Assembly: GCA_041397725.1 (NCBI GenBank)
Contig: JAWKVZ010000002.1
Coordinates: forward strand, 471,581-535,580
Length of the DNA stretch: 64,000 bases
Reading direction: 5' to 3'
Origin: JAGRKR01 sp041397725
Lineage (GTDB): Bacteria > Pseudomonadota > Alphaproteobacteria > Rhizobiales > Hyphomicrobiaceae
Below are positions 53,859 to 63,823 of this stretch, one piece after another. The notes beneath the pieces are model-generated. The model was not told the DNA's origin. It worked only from the letters and a program-made list of their open reading frames with translations, and ran no database searches. The position numbers and the translations under genes were made by a program. Numbering within the stretch: position 1 is the first letter of the stretch; each line of letters starts with the position of its first letter.

Positions 53859-54296
53859 ATGAAGGTCATGGTCATCGTCAAGGCATCGCCGGCGTCGGAA
53901 GCTGGCGAGATGCCGAGCACGCAGCTGCTCGCCGACATGGGCCGCTACAACGAGCAGTTGGTCGAGGCCGGTGTCATGCTCGCGGGTGAGGGGCTGCACC
54001 CTTCGAGCAAGGGGGCTCGCGTGCGTTTCTCGGGCAACCGGCGTACCGTCGTGGACGGGCCGTTCGCCGGGACCAAGGATCTGATTGCCGGCTTCTGGCT
54101 CTGGCAGGTGAAGGATCTCGAGGAGGCCGTTGCCTGGGTCAAGCGCTGTCCCAACCCGCATCCGGACGACTGCGAGATCGAGATCCGGCCGGTGTTCGAG
54201 GCCGATGACTTCGGCGAGGCGTTGACGCCGGAGCTGCGCGAGCAGGAAGCGCGCGTCATGGCGGCAGCGGCGCGCAACCGGGCGGGCGGGGCGTGA
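53859..54296 (+). CDS. YciI/DGPF-domain protein 1
   Basis: A 145-residue YciI-like protein with the name motif in VVDGPFAGTKDLIAGFWLW (residues 66-84). The fold is a small ferredoxin-like alpha/beta barrel; DGPF proteins have no proven reaction but are the constant partners of ECF42 sigma factors. A perfect AAGGAGG ribosome-binding site fixes the start. The C-terminal 25 residues form a charged helix. It is the first gene of the module and lies behind the predicted ECF42 promoter. Confidence 0.85.
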   Translation: MKVMVIVKASPASEAGEMPSTQLLADMGRYNEQLVEAGVMLAGEGLHPSSKGARVRFSGNRRTVVDGPFAGTKDLIAGFWLWQVKDLEEAVAWVKRCPNPHPDDCEIEIRPVFEADDFGEALTPELREQEARVMAAAARNRAGGA

Positions 54297-54336
54297 GAGC
54301 GCCGGTCCAGGCGCGCACGCAGGACCCTACGATGAA

Positions 54337-54735
54337 ATGGTGATGACGATGCAGTATGCGATCCTTTGCTACCACGACGAGAAAGTGACGTGCGCCTGGT
54401 CGAAAGAGCACGACGACGCGGTCATGGCGAAGCTCGGCGTGATCATGGAGCGGCTGGCACGGGAAGGTAAGCTCGGGCCGGTGGCGCGGTTGCTGCCGAC
54501 GACGGCGGCAACGACGCTCCGGAAGGACCGCGAGCCGCCGCTCGTCGTCGACGGACCGTTCGCGGAGACCAAGGAGCAGTTGCTCGGCTTCTACATCGTC
54601 GATTGCGCCTCGCTCGAGGACGCGCTCGCCATCGCCCGCGAGCTCGGCGAGGTCAATCCGGGCGGGGCCTACGAGATCCGCCCGGTCGCCGCCTTCTTCG
54701 AGGCGCCAGCGGGGAGCGGCAAGGCGGCGCCATGA
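54337..54735 (+). CDS. YciI/DGPF-domain protein 2
   Basis: A 132-residue YciI-like protein with VVDGPFAETKEQLLGFYIVD, the commonest DGPF motif form. ATGs at 54337, 54343 and 54349 are all in frame; the family usually begins at the last (QYAILCYHDE), so the true protein may be up to four residues shorter. Its stop overlaps the sigma-factor start (ATGA), coupling their translation. It differs from DGPF protein 1 in sequence, so the two are not a recent duplication. Confidence 0.87.
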   Translation: MVMTMQYAILCYHDEKVTCAWSKEHDDAVMAKLGVIMERLAREGKLGPVARLLPTTAATTLRKDREPPLVVDGPFAETKEQLLGFYIVDCASLEDALAIARELGEVNPGGAYEIRPVAAFFEAPAGSGKAAP

Positions 54736-55991
54736 CGGACGCGGGCTGGATCGCCTCCGTGTTGACGGCGGCGCGACCGCAGGCGCTGGCGGCGTTGCTG
54801 CGCTACTTCCGCGATCTCGATGCGGCCGAGGAAGCGCTTCAGGAGGCCTGCCTCAGGGCGCTCAGAAACTGGCCGCGCAATGGCCCACCCCGCGATGCGG
54901 CGGCTTGGCTCGTCATGGTCGGCCGGAATGCTGGCATCGATGCCGTGCGGGCGCGCAGCCGGCTCGCGCCGTTGCCGGAGGCGGAGGTGACGAGGGATCT
55001 GCCGGATGTGGAAAGCGAGACGGTCGAGCGGGTCGATGCGGCGGACTACCGGGACGACATCCTGCGTCTCCTGTTCGTCTGCAGCCACCCCGAGCTGACG
55101 GCGACGCAGCAGATTGCGCTGGCACTGCGCATCGTCTGCGGACTTTCCGTGGCTCAGATCGCCCGCTCCTTTCTGGTGAGCGAGGCCGCCATTGAGCAGC
55201 GCATAACGCGCGCCAAGCGCCGTGTCGCAGACGCGGGCGTGCCGTTCGAGCCGCCGGGAGCCGTCGCGCGCGCCGAGCGCGTGGCGGCGGTCGCGGCCAT
55301 GATCTACCTCGTCTTCAACGAAGGCTACACGACCACCGTTGCCGAGCTGGGCGCCCGGGCGCCGCTGTGCGAGGAGGCCATCCGCCTGGCCCGGCTGCTG
55401 CTGGGGCTCTATCCGGCCGAGCCGGAGATCATGGGTCTGCTGGCGCTGCTGCTTCTGCAACATTCCCGTGCGGCTGCTCGCTTCGACGCGGCGGGTGAGG
55501 CCGTGTTGCTCGAGGATCAGGACCGCAGCCGCTGGGACGGCAAGCGGATCGCCGAAGGGCTCGCCCTGATCGAGAAGGCGATGCGACATCGCCAGCCCGG
55601 CTCCTATCAGGTGCAGGCGGCCATCGCGGCCCTGCATGCCCGGGCACCTCGATTCGAGGAGACGGACTGGGCAGAGATGGATTTGCTCTATGAAGCGCTC
55701 GAGCGGTTGCAGCCTTCCCCGGTCGTGACGTTGAACCGGGCCGTCGTCGTGGCGCGTGTGCGGGGTCCGCAGGCGGCGCTCACCATGCTTGAGCCGTTGT
55801 CCGACCGGCTCGGCAGCTACTTTTATTTCCATGGCGCGCGGGGAGCGTTCCTGCAACGGCTCGGGCGCACGGCGGAAGCAGGCGAGGCCTTCGCTCGCGC
55901 CATCGCGCTGGCCAACACGCCGGCCGAGGCAGCGCATATCCGCATGCAGGTCGAGCGCCTGCAGATGTTCGACGTCGCGCGGCAGCCGTGA
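54732..55991 (+). CDS. ECF sigma factor, ECF42 type with C-terminal TPR-like extension
   Basis: A 419-residue sigma factor. Region 2 spans about residues 15-80 (LLRYFRDLDAAEEALQEAC), region 4 about 110-165 with the helix-turn-helix GLSVAQIARSFLVSEAAIEQRITRAK (read in pieces); residues 170-419 are the DUF6596/TPR-like extension typical of the group. ECF42 factors lack a classical anti-sigma factor; the extension is thought to control them. No anti-sigma gene is present here. It is translationally coupled to DGPF protein 2 and followed by two VOC-type genes behind a matching promoter. Confidence 0.9.
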   Translation: MTDAGWIASVLTAARPQALAALLRYFRDLDAAEEALQEACLRALRNWPRNGPPRDAAAWLVMVGRNAGIDAVRARSRLAPLPEAEVTRDLPDVESETVERVDAADYRDDILRLLFVCSHPELTATQQIALALRIVCGLSVAQIARSFLVSEAAIEQRITRAKRRVADAGVPFEPPGAVARAERVAAVAAMIYLVFNEGYTTTVAELGARAPLCEEAIRLARLLLGLYPAEPEIMGLLALLLLQHSRAAARFDAAGEAVLLEDQDRSRWDGKRIAEGLALIEKAMRHRQPGSYQVQAAIAALHARAPRFEETDWAEMDLLYEALERLQPSPVVTLNRAVVVARVRGPQAALTMLEPLSDRLGSYFYFHGARGAFLQRLGRTAEAGEAFARAIALANTPAEAAHIRMQVERLQMFDVARQP

Positions 55992-56031
55992 GGGCGCACC
56001 CTCGCGACCGCAGAGATATTCTCGTCGAACG

Positions 56032-56060
56032 TGTCGGGAATGGACGTTGCGAAACGTCCT
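56032..56060 (+). promoter_or_regulatory. predicted ECF42 sigma-factor promoter 2
   Basis: TGTCGG (56032-56037), 17 bases, CGTCCT (56055-56060), 35 bases before the VOC gene. Both hexamers and the spacing are identical to promoter 1 while the spacer sequences are unrelated, which argues that only the two hexamers are under selection. Confidence 0.65.
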
Positions 56061-56095
56061 CGAGTACACGGCACCGTGAGAAGAGGAGCCCTCCC

Positions 56096-56590
56096 ATGCC
56101 TGGAAGTCAGAGACTGATCCCCTGCCTGTGGTTCGACGGGACGGCGGAAGAGGCCGCCCGGTTCTACGTTTCGGTGTTTCCGGACTCGCGCATCGACCAC
56201 GTGCACAAGAGCACCATCGCCTGGCCGGCCGGCAAGCCGGGGGATACCCTCCTCGTCGAGTTCACGATCCTGGGGCAGCGCCATCAGGCACTCAACGGTG
56301 GGCCGAACGAGAATGCCCGCTTCAACGAATCTGTCTCGCTGTCCGTCGCCTGCGAGGACCAGGCGGAGGTCGACCGCTACTGGAACGCCTTGATCGCGGA
56401 TGGTGGCAGGCCCATCCAGTGCGGCTGGCTCGCGGACAGGTACGGGCTGCGGTGGCAGATCGTGCCGCGGCTGATGTCGGAGCTGCTTGCCGACCCGGAT
56501 CGCGCCAGGGCGAAGCGCGCGATGGAGGCCATGCTGCACATGGTGAAACTCGACGTCGCCGCGCTCGACGCCGCGGCCAAGGGTGGCTGA
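56096..56590 (+). CDS. VOC family protein (PhnB / 3-demethylubiquinone methyltransferase-like fold)
   Basis: A 164-residue glyoxalase-fold protein of the PF06983 type: IPCLWFDGTAEEAARFYVSVF at the start, then the LNGGPNENARFNESVSLSV strand block and a C-terminal VPRLMSELLADPDRARAKRAMEAMLHM helix. Despite the family name, methyltransferase activity is unlikely; a vicinal-oxygen-chelate or resistance-type function is possible but undefined. AGAGGAG eight bases before the ATG supports the start. It lies 104 bases after the sigma factor and behind promoter 2. Confidence 0.86.
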   Translation: MPGSQRLIPCLWFDGTAEEAARFYVSVFPDSRIDHVHKSTIAWPAGKPGDTLLVEFTILGQRHQALNGGPNENARFNESVSLSVACEDQAEVDRYWNALIADGGRPIQCGWLADRYGLRWQIVPRLMSELLADPDRARAKRAMEAMLHMVKLDVAALDAAAKGG

Positions 56591-56640
56591 TGCGGCCCGC
56601 AGGCCTGGACGCTCCACTTCCAACCTCAGAGGAGACGACG

Positions 56641-57417
56641 ATGAGCTACATCGATGGATTTCTCGCCGCTGTCCCGACCGGCGGCAAAGAGGCGTACCGG
56701 ATCTATGCCGAGACGGCGGCGCGCGTGTTCGCGAAGCACGGCGCCCTGCGGATGGTCGAATGCTGGGGCGATGACGTGCCGGACGGCAAGCTCACGTCCT
56801 TCCCCCTGGCGGTGAAGAAGAGCGACGACGAAACGGTCGTCTTCTCGTGGATCGAATGGCCGTCCAAGGCGGCGCGCGACGATGGCTGGAAGCAGATCAT
56901 GCAGGATCCGCTGATGCAACCGGGCGCCGCGCCGATGCCCTTCGACGGCAAGAGGATGATTTACGGCGGCTTCACGCCCTTCGTGGGCGCGCCGGCCCCG
57001 GCCAAGCCGGCGATCCAGCCCTACCTGTTCTTTCGCGGACGCTGCGAGGAGGCGATCGCGTACTACCAGGCGGCTCTCGGGGCCGAGGTTCTGGTGATGA
57101 TGCGCTTCAAGGACAACCCCGACAAGCCCAGCCCGGACAAGATGCCGCCGGGCATGGACGAGCGGATCATGCACGCGAGCGTGCGCATCGCCGGCAGCGA
57201 CATCATGATGTCCGACGGCATGAGGTCCGGGCCGACGGACTTCGAGTGCATGGCCCTGTCGCTGTCGCTCGAGAGCGAGGCGGAAGTCGATCGCCTGTTT
57301 CAGGCGCTGGCGGCGGAAGGCAAGATACAGATGCCGCTCGGGCCGACCTTCTTCGCCAGGAGGTTCGGCGCCGTCGTGGACAAGCTCGGCGTGACGTGGA
57401 TGCTGATCGCCGAATAG
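56641..57417 (+). CDS. DUF1428-VOC fusion protein
   Basis: A 258-residue two-domain protein. Residues 1-117 are DUF1428 (YIDGFLAAVPTGGKEAYRIY, then MVECWGDDVPDGKLTSFP); residues 128-258 are a PhnB-type VOC domain (IQPYLFFRGRCEEAIAYYQAAL, later MHASVRIAGSDIMMSDGM). The domains are usually separate genes; here an Ala/Pro linker joins them. It is 50 bases after the first VOC gene with AGAGGAG upstream, so both probably depend on promoter 2. Function unknown. Confidence 0.85.
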   Translation: MSYIDGFLAAVPTGGKEAYRIYAETAARVFAKHGALRMVECWGDDVPDGKLTSFPLAVKKSDDETVVFSWIEWPSKAARDDGWKQIMQDPLMQPGAAPMPFDGKRMIYGGFTPFVGAPAPAKPAIQPYLFFRGRCEEAIAYYQAALGAEVLVMMRFKDNPDKPSPDKMPPGMDERIMHASVRIAGSDIMMSDGMRSGPTDFECMALSLSLESEAEVDRLFQALAAEGKIQMPLGPTFFARRFGAVVDKLGVTWMLIAE

Positions 57418-57445
57418 CCGCGGCCGGCGGCCCGTCGGGCGCGCG

Positions 57446-59473
57446 TCAGCAGCACTTCGCCGCTGCGGCGTGCGTCCAGGAGACGTCGGTGACATAGAGA
57501 TCCGAGCGGCCGAGGCTCTTCAGGCGTGCGCCATCCTGCAGCGAGACGGGCATCGGCTGGTTGCTCGGCAGGTGAATGCCGTTGCCGTCGTGGAAGGCGG
57601 CTTGCCTGCCGAAATAGATAGCCGTCTGGCCGGCGTAGATGGTGGGGCCATCTGCGGGCACGGGCGACTTGACGGCGCAGATCTCGACGCTTTCGAGCAG
57701 AATGGGCCGGCTGGTGGCGAACTGGTCAGGCCCGAGCACGCGATAGGGCTTGCGCGTGCGCACCTCGACCGTGCCGAAGCCGGCCTCACCGAGACGCGCG
57801 ATGTAGGCGGACAGCGCGATGGCGCCGGTCAGGCACATGGCGCGCAGACGCTCGTCGCGGCGGAGCGCTTCGGGCATCTCGTCGTCGCAGATCGGATCGG
57901 AGAGGATCAGTCGCCCGCCGGGCTTCAGGACCCTGTTCATCTCGGCGAGGGCGCGGCGCTGATCGTCGTCGTGGAAGATGTTGAAGAGGCAATTCTGCGC
58001 GGCGACGTCGATCGTGGCGTCAGCGACCGGCAGGGCGAGCGCATCCCCTTTCAGGATCTCGACGTAGCTCCGATCGAACCAGGGATTGTGCGCCTCGGCC
58101 TCCGCGAGATTGCGCCGGCAGGTCGCAATCATCTCGTCGACCACGTCGACCCCGATCACGCCGCCCGGCTTGCGGCTGAAATAGGCGAACTGCAACACCT
58201 CCATGCCGGCGCCGACGCCGACGTAGAGCACCGTCGGGCTGCCGGTGAGGTCGCCGGGATGGACGGTGGTGCCGCAGCCGTAGTTCATCTCGACCATCTT
58301 GCGGGGCAGCACCAGCCCCGGGAGTTGCCAGACCGGATTGCTGGCGCAGCACAGGCTCGCGTCGGTGGCAAGCGCCGCCTCTCTGTAGAGGTCGCGGGTG
58401 GCCTCGGCATTGCTCGGCCCGCAGCAGCCATCGCCGGCGGCTTTAGCTGCAACCGGCGCCGGGGCACAACAGTCAACGCCCGTGACAGCCGGCGCCGGGG
58501 CGCAGCAGGCGCCGCCCGCAGGAGCCGGTGCAGTGCGGGTCAGGTCCTGGTCTGCGCCACCGGCGAGCATGGCCGGCCAGAGCAATCGCGTCGCCCCGGC
58601 GGCATCGGCGGTGTGCGTGCGGGCCGATGGCGGCAACCAATGCACGCGGCCGGGTGCGAGCGGCTGGCCCTGCTCGCAGGTCTCGCGCGCGGGCAGCACG
58701 TCGCAGCTCGGCCAGCAACCGCTGGCCAGCGCCTCGCGATATTCGGGCGGCAGAGCATTGCGGCTCATGGCCTGCGCGGCGGCGTCATGATCGTAGGCGA
58801 GGGCGCGGTGCTCGATGACGAGGCCGTCGCGCCCCGGTGTCAAGACGCTGCACCAGACGCGGGGGGTGCCGTCGTTGGCCGGCATGCCGACGACGCCGGC
58901 GTTGTGCCAGAGGCGCCCGTCGACGATCTGCGTGAACGGCAGGCCGCAATGGCCGCCGATGATGCCGTCGCAACCGGCAAGCGCCAATTGCCTGCGCTTC
59001 TCGGCGACCGGGGTGGTGGCGAATATGAACTGATTGATCGCGCTGACGCTGCCGTGGATCACGGCGAGGCGTGCGCCGGCGATTTCGAGGTCTATGCGAG
59101 ACGGGAAACCGGCGAGCCATTTGCGCTGATCGGGCCGGACGACCGAGTTGGCATACGTGAACCAGGCGGACGACAGACGCTCGCACAGGCTATCGGACGG
59201 GAACCCGCAGCCGCAATCCTGGGCGTCGGCCGCAAGCTGCTCGTCGCAATTGCCCATCACGACGCGGATGGCGCTTTCGCGGACGAGATCGAGCGTGGCC
59301 ACGGGATCGCCGCAGTAGGCGACGACATCGCCCGTGCAGATGATGTGATCCGGCGCGATGGATAGCCGCCGTGCCTCGGCCAGCACGGCCGCGGTCGCCT
59401 GCAGGTTGCTGTATGGTCCGCCGAACAGCAGGACCGGTCCACCGGCGCGCAGCCGAGCGACAGTCGTAGCCAT
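57446..59473 (-). CDS. arsM: fusion of degenerate metallophosphoesterase domain, Cys-rich linker and ArsM-like arsenite methyltransferase
   Basis: A 675-residue protein. Residues 10-240 match a YfcE-like metallophosphoesterase fold: CTGDVVAYCGDP, VVMGNCDE, VIHGS and GGHCGLPF. The usual DxH start motif reads FGGPYSNLQA and the GHTH box GHCG, so metal ligands are lost. Residues 318-352 are a linker with three Cys-Cys pairs (two in CCAPAP repeats). Residues 360-675 are ArsM: Cys375-Cys376, LYVGVGAGMEVLQFA SAM motif, Cys495 in QNCLFN and Cys547 in MCLTGA at positions where ArsM binds As(III), and a final CC. It resembles ArsM of arsenosugar synthesis; no radical-SAM arsS lies near. Orphan gene. 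Confidence 0.85.
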   Translation of the reverse strand: MATTVARLRAGGPVLLFGGPYSNLQATAAVLAEARRLSIAPDHIICTGDVVAYCGDPVATLDLVRESAIRVVMGNCDEQLAADAQDCGCGFPSDSLCERLSSAWFTYANSVVRPDQRKWLAGFPSRIDLEIAGARLAVIHGSVSAINQFIFATTPVAEKRRQLALAGCDGIIGGHCGLPFTQIVDGRLWHNAGVVGMPANDGTPRVWCSVLTPGRDGLVIEHRALAYDHDAAAQAMSRNALPPEYREALASGCWPSCDVLPARETCEQGQPLAPGRVHWLPPSARTHTADAAGATRLLWPAMLAGGADQDLTRTAPAPAGGACCAPAPAVTGVDCCAPAPVAAKAAGDGCCGPSNAEATRDLYREAALATDASLCCASNPVWQLPGLVLPRKMVEMNYGCGTTVHPGDLTGSPTVLYVGVGAGMEVLQFAYFSRKPGGVIGVDVVDEMIATCRRNLAEAEAHNPWFDRSYVEILKGDALALPVADATIDVAAQNCLFNIFHDDDQRRALAEMNRVLKPGGRLILSDPICDDEMPEALRRDERLRAMCLTGAIALSAYIARLGEAGFGTVEVRTRKPYRVLGPDQFATSRPILLESVEICAVKSPVPADGPTIYAGQTAIYFGRQAAFHDGNGIHLPSNQPMPVSLQDGARLKSLGRSDLYVTDVSWTHAAAAKCC

Positions 59474-59809
59474 GAAACACCCTTCTCCAATGCCGGCGCA
59501 GTGTGCATTCGCCCGGGGTCACGCAAAACTGAACTTATCTTGATGATGGCGCGGGCGAGCATCCCTTCTACCCGGTGCGCGCAGGCCGACGCCATCGGGA
59601 TCGCGGCCGCCGACGCGGGGCCTGGCGTGGTTTTGCCTCTCATGGACGCCTGGCACAGCGGCGGGTCTGACGGAGCCAGCGGGCGCAAGCCTGTTTCGGC
59701 TGGCTGGCGCTCCTCGAAGGGGGCGTCGAACGCGAAGCGTTCCAGCGCCCGGGGGCGCCGGGCGAACAGCCCGCCCCGTCAGCGCGCGATCAGCCCGTGA
59801 GACGAAGAA
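59474..59809. other. non-coding spacer of 336 bases
   Basis: It lies between the ArsM-fusion start and tRNA-Arg. No credible coding frame, repeat or attachment-like duplication is visible. It should contain the fusion-gene promoter near 59480-59560; an AAACTGAACTTATCTTGATG stretch there is AT-richer than its surroundings. Confidence 0.45.
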
Positions 59810-59886
59810 TGGCGCACCCAAGAGGATTCGAACCTCTGACCTTTGCCTTCGGAGGGCAACGCTCTATCCAGCTGAGCTATGGGTGC
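59810..59886 (-). tRNA. tRNA-Arg (anticodon CCG)
   Basis: Read on the minus strand it starts GCACCCA and ends TGGGTGC-G-CCA, giving a seven-base acceptor stem, discriminator G and encoded CCA. The anticodon loop CTCCGAA holds CCG at positions 34-36, and GGTTCGAATCC is the T loop region. It reads CGG codons. No phage or island attachment remnant is seen at its 3' end. Confidence 0.97.
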
Positions 59887-60047
59887 TTGCCTGCGAGGCG
59901 GGACCATACCGCATCAGGGTCGGCGAGACAAATGTTGTGGCGCGGGCCGCCGCCATCTCGAACGATCGCCCGCTGAATCCCGCGTCCAGGGTGCGGGCCA
60001 CGCTCTCGAAGACGCCGCTCCGCGCCGCCATCTCGAGCGACCGCACC

Positions 60048-61106
60048 CTAGAAACCCACCGGCGGGTCGTCGCTCTCGGTCTCGTGCGGCCAGGCGGCGA
60101 GGCCGCCGCGGATGACGCTCGCCTGATGGCCGAGCTCGCTCAACAGGAAGGCGGCGGCGCGGCTGAGCCGCCCCGAGCGGCAGTAAACGAAATACTGCGT
60201 CTCGGCCGGTAGCGTGCGGGCCAGCTCGCGCACCTTCTCGATCGGCACGTGCCGGGCGCCGGGAATGCGGCAGACGGCGAATTCGCCAGCGCTGCGGCAG
60301 TCGACGATGGTGCCGCTGCCGAGCCGGGCCAGACGCAACGCCTCGCCGGCGTCGATCTCGGCCAGCAGCCGCTTGCGGATCAACTCGTCGAAATGCACCT
60401 TGGACAGCCGCAGCAGCCGGCCCGGCGAGGTCATGCGCACGGTGGCGTTGCGGTAGGTCTCGTCGAGCAAGGCCTCCTCGCCGAAGGACGCGCCAGGGGC
60501 GAGCCGGGCGACGCGCATGGGCTCCTCGCCGGTCAGCCGGTTGCCGCGCCAGACCTCGGCCGTGCCTTCCTCGATGACGTAGAAGAAATCGCCGACCTCG
60601 CCCTGCTCGACCACGTCGGTGCCCGTCGCGGCCTCGACCGTCGTCATGGCCTCGGCGCAGGCCAGCAGCTCCGTCATGGACAGGCGGTCGAACGGCTTGG
60701 CCAGGCGCAGCCAGCGCAGCCGCTCGCGGATGACGGGGTCCACGCGCGTACGCTCGGCCGATTGACTGCGCTCGCTCAAGGCCGCGTCGATCACCTCGCC
60801 GTCGAGCACGAGATAGCGCGAGGGCTGTAGGATGGACAGGTGCGCGCCCGGGGCCAGCGCATAGAGCCAAGCGGGCTGCTCGCTGCCGGCCGGCACGCTG
60901 AGTGCCGCGAGGCGGCGGCCGTCGGCCGGACGCACCACCTCGACGGCGCCCTCGAGCAGCACGAAGTAATCGACAGGACGCATGCGGACGGCGTCCCCCG
61001 GCAGCCCCATGGCGATCTCGGTGTCCGCCACGGCACGCTGGAGAAGCCCCTCCGGCAACTCCGAGAAGACCGGCAACAGCCTCAGTTGGGTGATGAGATC
61101 CACCAT
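60048..61106 (-). CDS. cyclic-nucleotide-binding domain / rhodanese fusion
   Basis: A 352-residue protein. An N-terminal degenerate cNMP-like domain (about residues 1-115) is followed by a canonical one (about 138-250) with the phosphate-binding FGEEALLDETYRNATV; a rhodanese domain (about 262-345) has Cys309 in CRSGRLSR as the sulfur-carrying residue. There is no DNA-binding or membrane domain, so a nucleotide-controlled sulfurtransferase is inferred. It lies alone, 161 bases downstream of the tRNA in genome coordinates and divergent from guaA. Confidence 0.85.
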   Translation of the reverse strand: MVDLITQLRLLPVFSELPEGLLQRAVADTEIAMGLPGDAVRMRPVDYFVLLEGAVEVVRPADGRRLAALSVPAGSEQPAWLYALAPGAHLSILQPSRYLVLDGEVIDAALSERSQSAERTRVDPVIRERLRWLRLAKPFDRLSMTELLACAEAMTTVEAATGTDVVEQGEVGDFFYVIEEGTAEVWRGNRLTGEEPMRVARLAPGASFGEEALLDETYRNATVRMTSPGRLLRLSKVHFDELIRKRLLAEIDAGEALRLARLGSGTIVDCRSAGEFAVCRIPGARHVPIEKVRELARTLPAETQYFVYCRSGRLSRAAAFLLSELGHQASVIRGGLAAWPHETESDDPPVGF

Positions 61107-61330
61107 GGCGGCGCTCCTGGCCTGGCGCGGCGACCGCGCGAAAGGTCTTGCTGCCCATCAGCTTGGACCGTGCGGCCGGGGGATGCAAGGCGGGGCATGC
61201 GGCAAGGTTGCGGGCGCGCCGCTCGGCGCCGGCACGGAGCGGGCTCTCCCAGCCATTCGGCAGCGGACAACCGGTCGCTGCGTCGAGTTTGCCTTTGCCA
61301 AGGCGCGCCGTGTCGGTTAACCGGTCGGGT

Positions 61331-62878
<1,548 letters not shown>

Positions 62879-62983
62879 GCGCCGGCCGGGCGCCAGTCAG
62901 TCGGCAGCGGGAAGCCAACTCCCGCTTGTGTCGCGGCGCTGCATGAGTATTCCTTCTCCGCGAGCAAACGCGGAGCGCCTCAC

Positions 62984-63823
62984 ATGCCAGTCATCGATTT
63001 CCGGATTCGTCCCCCCTACAAGCAGTTCCTCGACACCGTAATGTACACCGGCGCCGCCCGGCGCGATGGCATTACCCGCGCCATCGGCCTGGAGCCGTCG
63101 CGGGCGGCGCAGGAGAAGTCCGTGCCGCTGCTGCTGGCGGAAATGGACGCCGCCGGCGTCACCATGGGCGTCGTCGTCGGCCGCAACTCCAAGAGCCTCG
63201 GCGCGGTGCCGAATGCGGTCGTCAAGGAGCTCGCCGATGCCCACCCCGGCCGCTTCATCCCCGTCGCCTCCATCGACCCGGCGGACCGCAAGGAGGCCGT
63301 CCGCGAGATCGACGCCTGCCTCGCGCAGGGCTTCCGCGCCGTCAACATCGAGCCGGGCGGCGCCATGCCGACAATGCACACCGACGACCGCCGGCTCTAT
63401 CCGATTTACGCCCACTGCGAGGACCGCAAAATCCCGGTCATCCTGATGACGGGCGGCAACGCCGGACCCGATCTCTCCTATACGGCGCCGGAACGCATCG
63501 ATCGCGTGCTCGGCGACTTTCCGACGCTGCGCATCGTCTCCTCGCACGGCAACTGGCCGTGGGTGCACCAGATCCTGCACGTGGCGTTCCGCCGACCGAA
63601 CCTCTACCTCTCGCCCGATTATCTGATGGCCAACATGCCCGGCATGGATGACTACGTGCAGGCGGCGGATACCTGGCTGGCGGATCGCTTCCTCTATGGC
63701 AGCGCCTTTCCGTTCGCGCCCGTCAAGGACTACCTCGCCTGGTTCCGCGCGCTGCCCATCCGCCCCGAGAGCCTGGAGCGCATCCTTTACAAGAACGCGG
63801 CGGGACTGCTGGGGATCGAGTAG
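62984..63823 (+). CDS. amidohydrolase family protein (amidohydrolase-2 TIM barrel)
   Basis: A 279-residue TIM-barrel amidohydrolase related to decarboxylase and lactonase types. The N-terminal metal motif, usually DxHxH, reads DFRIR (residues 5-9), a variant known in a subgroup, so metal binding may be lost or altered; a later SSHGNWPWVHQ block keeps histidines, and the C-terminal YGSAFPFAPVKDYLAWF block is typical. The start has CGGAG upstream. It stands alone 105 bases after guaA; the substrate is unknown. Confidence 0.83.
   Translation: MPVIDFRIRPPYKQFLDTVMYTGAARRDGITRAIGLEPSRAAQEKSVPLLLAEMDAAGVTMGVVVGRNSKSLGAVPNAVVKELADAHPGRFIPVASIDPADRKEAVREIDACLAQGFRAVNIEPGGAMPTMHTDDRRLYPIYAHCEDRKIPVILMTGGNAGPDLSYTAPERIDRVLGDFPTLRIVSSHGNWPWVHQILHVAFRRPNLYLSPDYLMANMPGMDDYVQAADTWLADRFLYGSAFPFAPVKDYLAWFRALPIRPESLERILYKNAAGLLGIE

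Noticed and set aside
59519..59821. A possible 100-codon minus-strand gene next to tRNA-Arg
   Set aside because: It runs into the tRNA, is Arg/Pro/Ala-rich without motifs and has no start context.
59810..59886. tRNA-Arg as an integration site for a genomic island
   Set aside because: No integrase gene, no direct repeat of the tRNA 3' end and no change in gene style are visible on either side.
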